From positions 1 through 5,378 of the forward strand of contig JASHWA010000545.1 of NCBI GenBank assembly GCA_030044325.1: 5,378 nt of DNA, given 5' to 3'. Positions 1 to 4,751 of this stretch are shown here, in pieces; position 1 is the stretch's first letter, and each line of letters starts with the position of its first letter. The stretch comes from Bryobacteraceae bacterium. GTDB taxonomy: Bacteria > Acidobacteriota > Terriglobia > Bryobacterales > Bryobacteraceae. The position numbers and the translations under genes were made by a program. The notes beneath the pieces are model-generated. The model was not told the origin of the DNA. It ran no database searches and was given only the letters and a program-made list of their open reading frames with translations.

Positions 1-817
1 GAGCGTTGGCGGCGTCGAGGTGTTGGTTACGAAAATACAGGTATGTGTCGCCGTGCAGCGTGTTTCCGCCGCTGCGCGTCACCATATTCACATAACCGCC
101 GAGCGCGCGGCCGAATTCCGCCTGCCCGCCCGAGGTGACCACCTGAAACTCCTGAATCACGTCGAGCGCGTAAAATGCGCCTGTCACACCCGCCGCGTCG
201 TCATTATTCGAAAGGCCGTCAACGACAAAGCTGTTCGAAAAGTTGCGCTGGCTGCTGACCGAGATTCCCTGGCCGGGCACTGCGGAGGTTTCGGCGAAGA
301 GCTGATTCGCCTGCGTATTCGTCGGCGAAACTCCGGGAACCAGCAGCGCGACGTCCAGAAAATTGCGGCCGTTGAGCGGAATCTGGTTGACCTCGGCTTC
401 CGAGACTGTGCCGGCGACTTGTGTGCGCGCGGTTTCGAGCACTTCCGCCTGGCTGCTGACCGTCACGGCGGCGCTGGTCGAGGCAACGGCGAGCTGCACC
501 GGAAGCTCGAAGGCCGATCCCGCCGAAAGCGTCAGCGTGCGCTGCGCCTCGCCGAATTCCTCCTTGCGAATGGTGACCTCATAGCTCCCCACCCGCAGAT
601 AAGGAATGCGAAAACGCCCTTCATTGTCCGTGTCCGCCGTGGTTGAAAGATTAGTTTCCACCTGGCGCGCGATGATCTGCGCTCCTTCCACCGCGGCTCC
701 GGTCGGATCGGTCACGTGGCCGCTGATGCTCGCACTGTTGACCGATTCCTGCGCACCCAGGATAGCGGAGAATAAGAGCGCCGCCGCTATGGCGGCGCGA
801 ATCGGAAATGAACTCAA
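1..817 (-). CDS. TonB-dependent receptor, Oar-like, with N-terminal carboxypeptidase-regulatory-like domain (3' end cut by window edge)
   Basis: The first 272 residues of an outer-membrane TonB-dependent receptor can be read; the C-terminal barrel lies beyond the left edge. Residues 1-22 form a signal peptide (basic start, then AAIAAALLFSAILGA). Residues about 28-112 are a CarboxypepD_reg-type beta-sandwich (ISGHVTDPTGAAVEGAQI, later NEGRFRIPYLRVGSYEVTI). Residues about 143-250 are the plug domain (IPLNGRNFLDVALLVPGV, SFVVDGLSNND, GQAEFGRALGGYVNMVTRSG). Barrel sequence begins near YLYFRN. Such receptors are expanded in Acidobacteriota; the substrate cannot be inferred. The chosen start is TTG at 817-815, because GGGGG lies 4 nt upstream and it places the signal peptide correctly. 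An in-frame GTG ten codons upstream would add MEKSKPKGGT and has no good ribosome site. The gene lies 46 bp downstream of a small secreted protein gene on the same strand, so cotranscription is likely. Confidence 0.9.
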   Translation of the reverse strand, partial: MSSFPIRAAIAAALLFSAILGAQESVNSASISGHVTDPTGAAVEGAQIIARQVETNLSTTADTDNEGRFRIPYLRVGSYEVTIRKEEFGEAQRTLTLSAGSAFELPVQLAVASTSAAVTVSSQAEVLETARTQVAGTVSEAEVNQIPLNGRNFLDVALLVPGVSPTNTQANQLFAETSAVPGQGISVSSQRNFSNSFVVDGLSNNDDAAGVTGAFYALDVIQEFQVVTSGGQAEFGRALGGYVNMVTRSGGNTLHGDTYLYFRNQHLDAANA

Positions 818-863
818 GGTTCCCCCTTTTGGCTTCGATTTTTCCACTACAACTGCTGACGGG

Positions 864-1244
864 TTAATCGATTTCGCAAGGAGGTCCGCGCTTTCGCACG
901 GGATCGGCTGAGCGGCCGACGGGAGCCGCTTGTATGGATTTGTAAGCAACCCGGATCGAACCGGGAGCTTCGCTGCAAAGTCCTGTCGCCGGCGGAGCCG
1001 CCTCAAAATTTGTGCCCCGAATCCCGGTATTCGGCCATGAAGCGCATCGCGCCGGAGCAGTCAGTCCCACGCCGGCGAGATCTTCCGATGGCGCCATCAT
1101 CGCGCAGTGGTGCTGACCTGTGCGTCGGCAGCACACGGGCAGATTTGACGCCGGATCGGCGAAAAGCAACCCTCCGATCAGCGGGAAGTTGAACGTAGCC
1201 AGAAGCAGCGATGCAAGCGCGCGACGCATCTGCGTATTCACCAT
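864..1244 (-). CDS. small secreted protein with CC-x5-HHC-x-MM motif, function unknown
   Basis: A 126-residue protein with a clear Sec-type signal peptide at about residues 1-29 (MRRALASLLLATFNFPLI, then GGLLFA). Just after it comes a compact CCRRTGQHHCAMM motif (residues 38-50: C38, C39, H45, H46, C47, M49, M50). Further cysteines are at 67, 90 and 123. The tail is basic and ends in RKRGPPCEID. Two adjacent cysteines followed by HHC and MM could bind a thiophilic metal such as copper, or form disulfides; this is inference from composition. The layout (signal, CC/HHC cluster, RGPP tail) resembles small hypothetical proteins I associate with Acidobacteria, but I know no named family. Two starts are possible, ATG at 1244 or ATG at 1229 (MRRAL); neither has a strong Shine-Dalgarno. 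Extending upstream to 1334 adds residues that would precede the signal peptide and cross the control palindromes, so I rejected it. It is probably cotranscribed with the TonB receptor 46 bp downstream. Confidence 0.68.
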   Translation of the reverse strand: MVNTQMRRALASLLLATFNFPLIGGLLFADPASNLPVCCRRTGQHHCAMMAPSEDLAGVGLTAPARCASWPNTGIRGTNFEAAPPATGLCSEAPGSIRVAYKSIQAAPVGRSADPVRKRGPPCEID

Positions 1245-1271
1245 CAAACCGCACTTGGCGCGATTTTCGAG

Positions 1272-1288
1272 TGCGGCATATTGTCGCA
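1272..1288. promoter_or_regulatory. candidate RegA-type operator, copy 1
   Basis: The sequence TGCGGCATATTGTCGCA is a palindrome with 7-bp arms, one mismatch and a 3-bp centre. It contains GCGGC-N5-GTCGC. This fits 10 of the 11 defined positions of the RegR/RegA box as I recall it from alphaproteobacteria (GNGRCRTTNNGNCGC). It lies 28 bp upstream of the small secreted protein start and 71 bp upstream of the methyltransferase start. The function is inferred from the match and from the RegA-type regulator encoded in the same window. Confidence 0.5.
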
Positions 1289-1308
1289 GCCCGGCGAAAA
1301 ACATGGGT

Positions 1309-1325
1309 TGCGGCAATTTGCCACA
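1309..1325. promoter_or_regulatory. candidate RegA-type operator, copy 2
   Basis: The sequence TGCGGCAATTTGCCACA shares its first 14 bases exactly with the palindrome between csp and regB, and has one arm mismatch. Its centre is 37 bp from copy 1. It lies 34 bp upstream of the methyltransferase ATG. It matches 9 of the 11 defined positions of the recalled RegR/RegA box, so it is the weakest of the three copies on its own. Having two copies in one 115-bp divergent region strengthens the case. Confidence 0.45.
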
Positions 1326-1359
1326 CGCCTCCACCTTGAGCAGGGCTTATTCTCTACAC

Positions 1360-2232
1360 ATGCATTCGTCTTGCTCTCGTAACAGAAGACCGGTCCTCGC
1401 GAAAATCATTCTGCTCGCGGCGACTCTCGCGACCCTCCGCGCACAAACACCTTCGCTTTCCGACGGTCAGCAGGCGTACGAACGGTTTCGCGCCTGGATT
1501 TCCACCCAGCCGCTTACCATGCGCGGCTCGGGCGGCTTCAGCGAACAGCAATCGAACCCGATGCTCCTCAAGATGTACCGCGCCTATCTTGAAGGGCACG
1601 GATTCACCAGCGCGGATATCGACGCGCAGATCGAGCTGCTGCATGCACGAACCCGCGAGCTCGATGCGCAGCATTGGAACGATTATTTCGCGGCTAAAAA
1701 TCCGGCATTCAATCCCCATCCGAATGCGTTTCTCATTGAGATGGTCAAAGGCCGGCCTCCGGGCAAGGCGCTCGATGTCGCGATGGGCGAGGGGCGCAAC
1801 TCGCTGTGGCTCGCGCAGCAAGGTTGGGAGGTGACCGGCTTCGATATTGCCGATAAGGCCGTCGCCTCCGCCAATGAGCAGGCCGGGAAGCTGGGCGTGA
1901 AGATCCACACGGAAGTGACCACCATCGACGCCTTCGATTACGGGGAAAATCGCTGGGACCTGATTCTGCTCTCTTACGCCGGCGCGGGTCCGGGTGCGGG
2001 TCCCATCGAGCGCGCGCTCAAGCCGGGCGGAATTCTCGTAGTCGAGGCGTTCCACGAGGATGCGTTGAAGTCGATGCACATCGGCGGATCGCTGTTCAAG
2101 ACAGGCGAGCTTCCGCATATGTTTCCAGCGCTGCGCACGGTGCTCTACGAAGAGCCCATCGCCAAACCGGATTTCGCGCCGAAACCCGCCCGCGTGGTGC
2201 GATTCTGCGCAATGAAGCCGGAGTCTGATTAG
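1360..2232 (+). CDS. class I SAM-dependent methyltransferase with predicted export signal
   Basis: A 290-residue protein. Residues about 1-28 look like a signal peptide (RNRR, then VLAKIILLAATLATLRA and a likely cut near RAQ). Residues 35-135 are a helical N-terminal region (AYERFRAWISTQP, QHWNDYFAAKNPAFN, PNAFLIEMVKGRPPGK). The Rossmann methyltransferase fold follows: motif I at 137-148 (ALDVAMGEGRNS), an acidic residue ending beta-2 at D162 (VTGFDIADKA), a beta-4 segment near 200-206 (DLILLSY) and LKPGGILVVEA at 220-230. These show SAM binding; the substrate is unknown. Between beta-4 and the LKPGG motif there is a short Gly/Ala/Pro stretch (AGAGPGAGP). ATG 1360 was chosen because the signal peptide follows directly. 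In-frame codons back to 1120 would cross the divergent control region and read unlike protein. No strong ribosome site is visible, so a leaderless transcript is possible. The stop lies 2 bp from the convergent regA stop. Confidence 0.88.
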   Translation: MHSSCSRNRRPVLAKIILLAATLATLRAQTPSLSDGQQAYERFRAWISTQPLTMRGSGGFSEQQSNPMLLKMYRAYLEGHGFTSADIDAQIELLHARTRELDAQHWNDYFAAKNPAFNPHPNAFLIEMVKGRPPGKALDVAMGEGRNSLWLAQQGWEVTGFDIADKAVASANEQAGKLGVKIHTEVTTIDAFDYGENRWDLILLSYAGAGPGAGPIERALKPGGILVVEAFHEDALKSMHIGGSLFKTGELPHMFPALRTVLYEEPIAKPDFAPKPARVVRFCAMKPESD

Positions 2233-2234
2233 TC

Positions 2235-2786
2235 TCAGCGCTGCGGCGGATACTTCGACAGCTTCCTTTGCAGCGATCGCCGATGAATCCCCAGCAGCCG
2301 CGCGGCCTGCGAGATGTTACCGCTGCAATCGGAAATCACCCGCTGCATATGCTCCCATTCGACTCGCGCGAGGCTGGGCACGGTCGCAGGGACTTCCGAC
2401 TCTTCCGCGGATGTCGCCCGCAAGTTCTCGTAAGCTGCCAGCACCTGGTCCGCGTCCGCCGGCTTGCCCATGTAATGGTCCGCGCCGCGCTTCATCGCCG
2501 AAATCGCGGTCGGAATGCTGCCGTATCCCGTCAACACGATGATCGCCATCGACGAATCGATCGCGCGAAGCTGCGGGACCAGTTCCAGGCCTCCCATACC
2601 GGGCATCTTCAGATCGACGATGACCAGGTCGGGACTGCGCTCTCGTGCGACCGCCAGCGGCTGCTCGCCGCTCGATGCCTCGCTCACTTCCCAGTCGCGC
2701 TGCTCCAGAGCGCGGCACAGGCGATGGCGGAACACATCGTCATCATCGATGACTAACGCGAGCGGCTTCTCTTCAGACGACGGCAT
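2235..2786 (-). CDS. regA: RegA/PrrA/ActR-family redox response regulator
   Basis: A 183-residue two-component regulator with the compact RegA layout. The receiver domain (about 8-122) keeps the acidic pocket D14-D17, phospho-acceptor D58 (LVIVDLKMPGMGG), T86 (LTGYGS) and K108 (GKPADAD). A short linker leads to VEWEHMQRVISDC, and then a Fis-type helix-turn-helix at about 156-176 (GNISQAARLLGIHRRSLQRK). The RWEH/VEWEH-type segment, the KPADAD motif and the HRRxLQR recognition helix are characteristic of RegA, ActR, PrrA and RegR, which are global redox regulators of energy metabolism in proteobacteria. No ATPase domain is present, which separates it from NtrC-type regulators. Its ATG lies inside the kinase gene (14-nt overlap), so translation is probably coupled. 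The partner is the adjacent RegB-like kinase. The family call is strong; the targets in this organism are not known. Confidence 0.94.
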   Translation of the reverse strand: MPSSEEKPLALVIDDDDVFRHRLCRALEQRDWEVSEASSGEQPLAVARERSPDLVIVDLKMPGMGGLELVPQLRAIDSSMAIIVLTGYGSIPTAISAMKRGADHYMGKPADADQVLAAYENLRATSAEESEVPATVPSLARVEWEHMQRVISDCSGNISQAARLLGIHRRSLQRKLSKYPPQR

Positions 2787-4101
2787 AGACGTCTTCGCCC
2801 GAGGAGTTCACGGGCAGATGCAGCGTCGCCGTGGTGCCCTTGCCGGGGACGGATTCAAACGACAGATCGCCGCCCAGCCGCTCGGCGAACGTGCGCACCA
2901 GAAACGTCCCCAAGCCCATGCCCTTTCCCGCTTCTTTGGTGGTGAAAAACGGTTCCGCGACGCGTCGAAGCACGGCTTCGGGCATCCCTTGCCCGCTGTC
3001 GGCAACCATGAACACCACCTGCGAGCCCTCACGCGCCGCCCGTACAACGACGTTTTCATTCTCCGCGTTGGCGTCGAGGGCGTTCTTGATAAGCGCCGCG
3101 AGCGATTGAATCATCGCCTCGACGGGCAACACCGCGCCGGCCTGTTCGTCCGGGATATCCGGGCGGATGAAGGCGCGCTGCGGATCGGGAAACTGTTCGA
3201 CGGTCCGGACGACCAGATCCGCGAGGCGGACCGAGCGCGGTGCTTCGCCCACCGGCTCGGCTCCTTCGGCGCTCATGCGTTCGAGAATCAGGCGGCAGCG
3301 CTCGACCTCGGCGCGAATCAGGCGCGCGTCTTCCCGCATCTCGCCGCCGTCGGCAAGCGTGGCCGCGTAGCGCTCCAACTCGCGCGAAACGATCGCGATG
3401 GTGCCGAGCGGCGTGCCGAGTTCATGCGCCGCGCCGGCGGCGAGCGTCGCGAGCGACGCCAGACGCTCGTTCTTCGAGACCTTTTCCTGGAGCGTCAAAA
3501 CCTCGTGCTCGCGATCGCGCAGTTCGTCGGAGACTTTCCCCGTGAAAAAGGTGATCAAGCCGGCCGCCACGATAAATGCGACCCACATCCCCACCAGGTG
3601 CGGAGACAGGCCCTCGGCGGCATGATGACCTTCGAACGCCGGGACCGGCAGGTGCAGCGGAAACAGCAATCCGAAACAAACCGTGGATAGCGCGGCGAGC
3701 GCCCATCTCCACACCTTCGCGAGAACCACCGCGGAAATCGTGATCTGCACCAGGTACAGAAGGCTGAAAGGATTGGCAGGACCTCCGGTCAGCCCCAGCA
3801 GCACCGTCAGGAACAGCGTATCGAGAACGAAAACGGCGCCCAGGGTCTGCTGCGGGAACGCCATCGAGAACGCCGGTTTCCGGGCCAGGAACAGGTTGCT
3901 CGCCAGCACCATGGCGAGCGTCGCCAGGGTCCAGAACAGCGGAATGCCCAGATGGAATGCGGCCGTCATCCCGAGCAGAATCGCCGCTTCACCGCCCACG
4001 ATGCCGTAGCGCAGGCGCACTACCCAGGGGAGGGCCAGATTGGGCGCCAAATCGCGGCTCGGGGAAACCTCCCCGCTCAGCTTCTGGTGAACGGAATCCA
4101 T
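2773..4101 (-). CDS. regB: RegB/PrrB/ActS-family redox sensor histidine kinase
   Basis: A 442-residue membrane kinase. Six hydrophobic segments fall at about 31-50, 53-73, 88-104, 113-130, 132-150 and 167-188. Between segments 3 and 4 lies GGPANPF (106-112), matching the GGxxNPF ubiquinone-binding motif of RegB. The H-box AAGAAHELGTPLGTI gives phospho-acceptor H226. C269 (EVERCRLIL) corresponds to the redox-active cysteine that follows the H-box in RegB. The ATPase part has an N-box (ALIKNALDAN, N340), a G1 box (VADSGQGMP), an F-box (EPFFTTK) and a G2 box (GMGLGTF), so the enzyme looks complete. RegB limits RegA phosphorylation under oxidising conditions through the quinone pool and this cysteine; here that is inferred by homology. 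ATG 4101 is the first start after an upstream in-frame TAA; its ribosome site is weak. The 3' end overlaps regA by 14 nt, and a palindrome and a csp-like gene lie upstream. Confidence 0.94.
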   Translation of the reverse strand: MDSVHQKLSGEVSPSRDLAPNLALPWVVRLRYGIVGGEAAILLGMTAAFHLGIPLFWTLATLAMVLASNLFLARKPAFSMAFPQQTLGAVFVLDTLFLTVLLGLTGGPANPFSLLYLVQITISAVVLAKVWRWALAALSTVCFGLLFPLHLPVPAFEGHHAAEGLSPHLVGMWVAFIVAAGLITFFTGKVSDELRDREHEVLTLQEKVSKNERLASLATLAAGAAHELGTPLGTIAIVSRELERYAATLADGGEMREDARLIRAEVERCRLILERMSAEGAEPVGEAPRSVRLADLVVRTVEQFPDPQRAFIRPDIPDEQAGAVLPVEAMIQSLAALIKNALDANAENENVVVRAAREGSQVVFMVADSGQGMPEAVLRRVAEPFFTTKEAGKGMGLGTFLVRTFAERLGGDLSFESVPGKGTTATLHLPVNSSGEDVYAVV

Positions 4102-4122
4102 CGGGTCGATGACTTACTAGCT

Positions 4123-4128
4123 ATCCTA
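4123..4128 (-). promoter_or_regulatory. regB: possible -10 element for regBA
   Basis: Reading the minus strand, TAGGAT matches 4 of 6 bases of TATAAT and would start transcription near 4116, about 15 nt before the regB ATG. No good -35 is seen. The palindrome centre (4160) would then fall about 44 bp upstream of the start, a usual place for an activator. The match is weak and may be chance. Confidence 0.2.
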
Positions 4129-4149
4129 CGCCAGCGATGCGCGCACGCG

Positions 4150-4170
4150 CCTGCGGCAATTTGCCGCAGG
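4150..4170. promoter_or_regulatory. perfect palindrome between csp and regB; candidate RegA-type operator, copy 3
   Basis: The arms CCTGCGGCAA and TTGCCGCAGG are exact reverse complements around a single T. The core GCGGC-N5-GCCGC matches 10 of 11 defined positions of the RegR/RegA box as recalled. It starts 4 bp beyond the csp stop, with its centre 59 bp upstream of the regB ATG, so it could serve regBA autoregulation. As RNA it would form an 8-bp stem with a 5-nt loop. No T-run follows on either strand, so a standard intrinsic terminator is not supported, though an mRNA-stabilising hairpin at the csp 3' end is possible. Confidence 0.55.
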
Positions 4171-4174
4171 CCCG

Positions 4175-4603
4175 CTATGCCGGGACTTTCCGGCAGTCGG
4201 CAGCGCAGGTGCTGCATGCATCGGCGCAGGCTTTGCAGACGCTGTACTTGTCGTAAAACTTCCGGCACTCGCCCTCGCAGTTCAAGCACACCGCCGCAAC
4301 ATCTTTCGCGAACGCGGGCGTGAATTTCGAGTTGACCGAAGCGAGCGTCTGCAAGGCTCGGCAGGCGGCGATCAGTTGCACGATCGAATCCGCGCAAGCC
4401 GCCATGCTCGTGTCTTTCATCGCCATCATCCCGAGACAATGCCGCAGGCAATCTTCGCCCGTGGACACGCATTTCGCCGTGGATTCCTCGAGCGCCTTGT
4501 ATTTGGGCGGATGCATTTCACCCGAGCTTTGAGCCTCCAGTTTGAAGCCACCACCGGTCAGGGCTGCAGCGCCTACAACCGCCATCACTTCTCGACGTTT
4601 CAT
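4175..4603 (-). CDS. csp: Csp1-like copper storage protein, four-helix bundle, Tat-exported
   Basis: A 142-residue protein. It starts with a twin-arginine type signal (MKRREVMAVVGAAALTGGG), with a likely cut near residue 24. The mature part is helical and has 13 cysteines (45, 52, 56, 70, 81, 106, 109, 113, 123, 126, 130, 133, 137), many spaced C-x3-C or C-x2-C so that they line one face of a helix (CLNCEGEC, CKACADACSTCAADC). This is the pattern of the Csp/DUF326 four-helix bundle proteins, which hold many Cu(I) ions inside the bundle. Csp1 of Methylosinus trichosporium also has 13 cysteines and a Tat signal, so the Csp1-type, extracytoplasmic branch fits better than cytosolic Csp3. M59, M60, M62 and H55 may help at the mouth of the bundle. 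GGAGG lies 6 nt before the ATG. It is followed at 74 bp by regB on the same strand, so an operon is possible. Confidence 0.9.
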   Translation of the reverse strand: MKRREVMAVVGAAALTGGGFKLEAQSSGEMHPPKYKALEESTAKCVSTGEDCLRHCLGMMAMKDTSMAACADSIVQLIAACRALQTLASVNSKFTPAFAKDVAAVCLNCEGECRKFYDKYSVCKACADACSTCAADCRKVPA

Positions 4604-4609
4604 TGGGAA

Positions 4610-4614
4610 CCTCC
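4610..4614 (-). promoter_or_regulatory. csp: strong ribosome binding site of csp
   Basis: GGAGG on the minus strand, 6 nt before ATG 4603, fixes the start and therefore the presence of the twin-arginine signal. It is the best Shine-Dalgarno in the window, unlike the weak sites before regB, the methyltransferase and the small secreted protein. Confidence 0.8.
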
Positions 4615-4700
4615 AGATCGACCGCTCTAACGTTCATCTTCTCGCATCGCGAAACGGACGGCAGACTCGCGCAAAACTTTTAGTAGCATTTTTCTGTGAA

Positions 4701-4721
4701 TCGTGATACTGTGTAGCACGA
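4701..4721. promoter_or_regulatory. near-palindromic operator candidate in the csp/receptor divergent region
   Basis: The arms TCGTGATAC (4701-4709) and GTAGCACGA (4713-4721) match as an inverted repeat at 8 of 9 positions around a 3-bp TGT centre. It lies 98 bp upstream of csp and 31 bp upstream of the right-hand receptor ATG, so one regulator could act on both. GATACT (4705-4710), inside the palindrome, resembles a -10 for the receptor gene, but no -35 is visible at the proper distance. The sequence is unlike the GCGGC palindromes, so a different regulator is likely. Confidence 0.4.
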
Positions 4722-4739
4722 ATGGCAGTTTCGTGTTAC

Positions 4740-4743
4740 GGAG
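4740..4743 (+). promoter_or_regulatory. ribosome binding site choosing the start of the right-hand receptor
   Basis: GGAG (within ACGGAG) lies 8 nt before ATG 4752. The in-frame ATG at 4722 has no comparable site and would put ten residues (MAVSCYGVSP) before the signal peptide, so 4752 is preferred. Confidence 0.65.
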
Positions 4744-4751
4744 TTTCGCCG

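Noticed and set aside
20..646. Plus-strand open frame of 208 codons opposite the left receptor
   Set aside because: The minus strand encodes a clear signal peptide, regulatory-like domain and plug; the plus frame is Arg-rich and without motifs.
1245..1334. Longer N-terminus for the small secreted protein
   Set aside because: The extra 30 residues precede the signal peptide and overlap the palindromes; starts at 1244 or 1229 fit better.
1120..1359. Upstream extension of the methyltransferase reading frame by 80 codons
   Set aside because: It would put 80 residues before a good signal peptide, crosses both candidate operators and runs antisense to the small secreted protein.
2515..3690. Long plus-strand open frame of 391 codons opposite regA and regB
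   Set aside because: It is antisense to two genes with intact family motifs, is Arg/Ala-rich and shows no recognisable domain; it results from high GC codon bias.
4150..4170. Intrinsic terminator after csp
   Set aside because: The hairpin is strong, but no T-run follows in either direction, and the core repeats at two other intergenic sites, which favours a protein-binding site.
4678..4710. Sigma-70 promoter for the right receptor using GATACT as -10
   Set aside because: No acceptable -35 at 16-18 bp; not listed as a separate feature.
4706..4716. BlaI/CopY-type box (TAC-TGT-GTA) in the csp upstream region
   Set aside because: The match to TACA-N2-TGTA is only partial, and no BlaI or CopY gene is visible in the window; kept only as an unassigned operator candidate.
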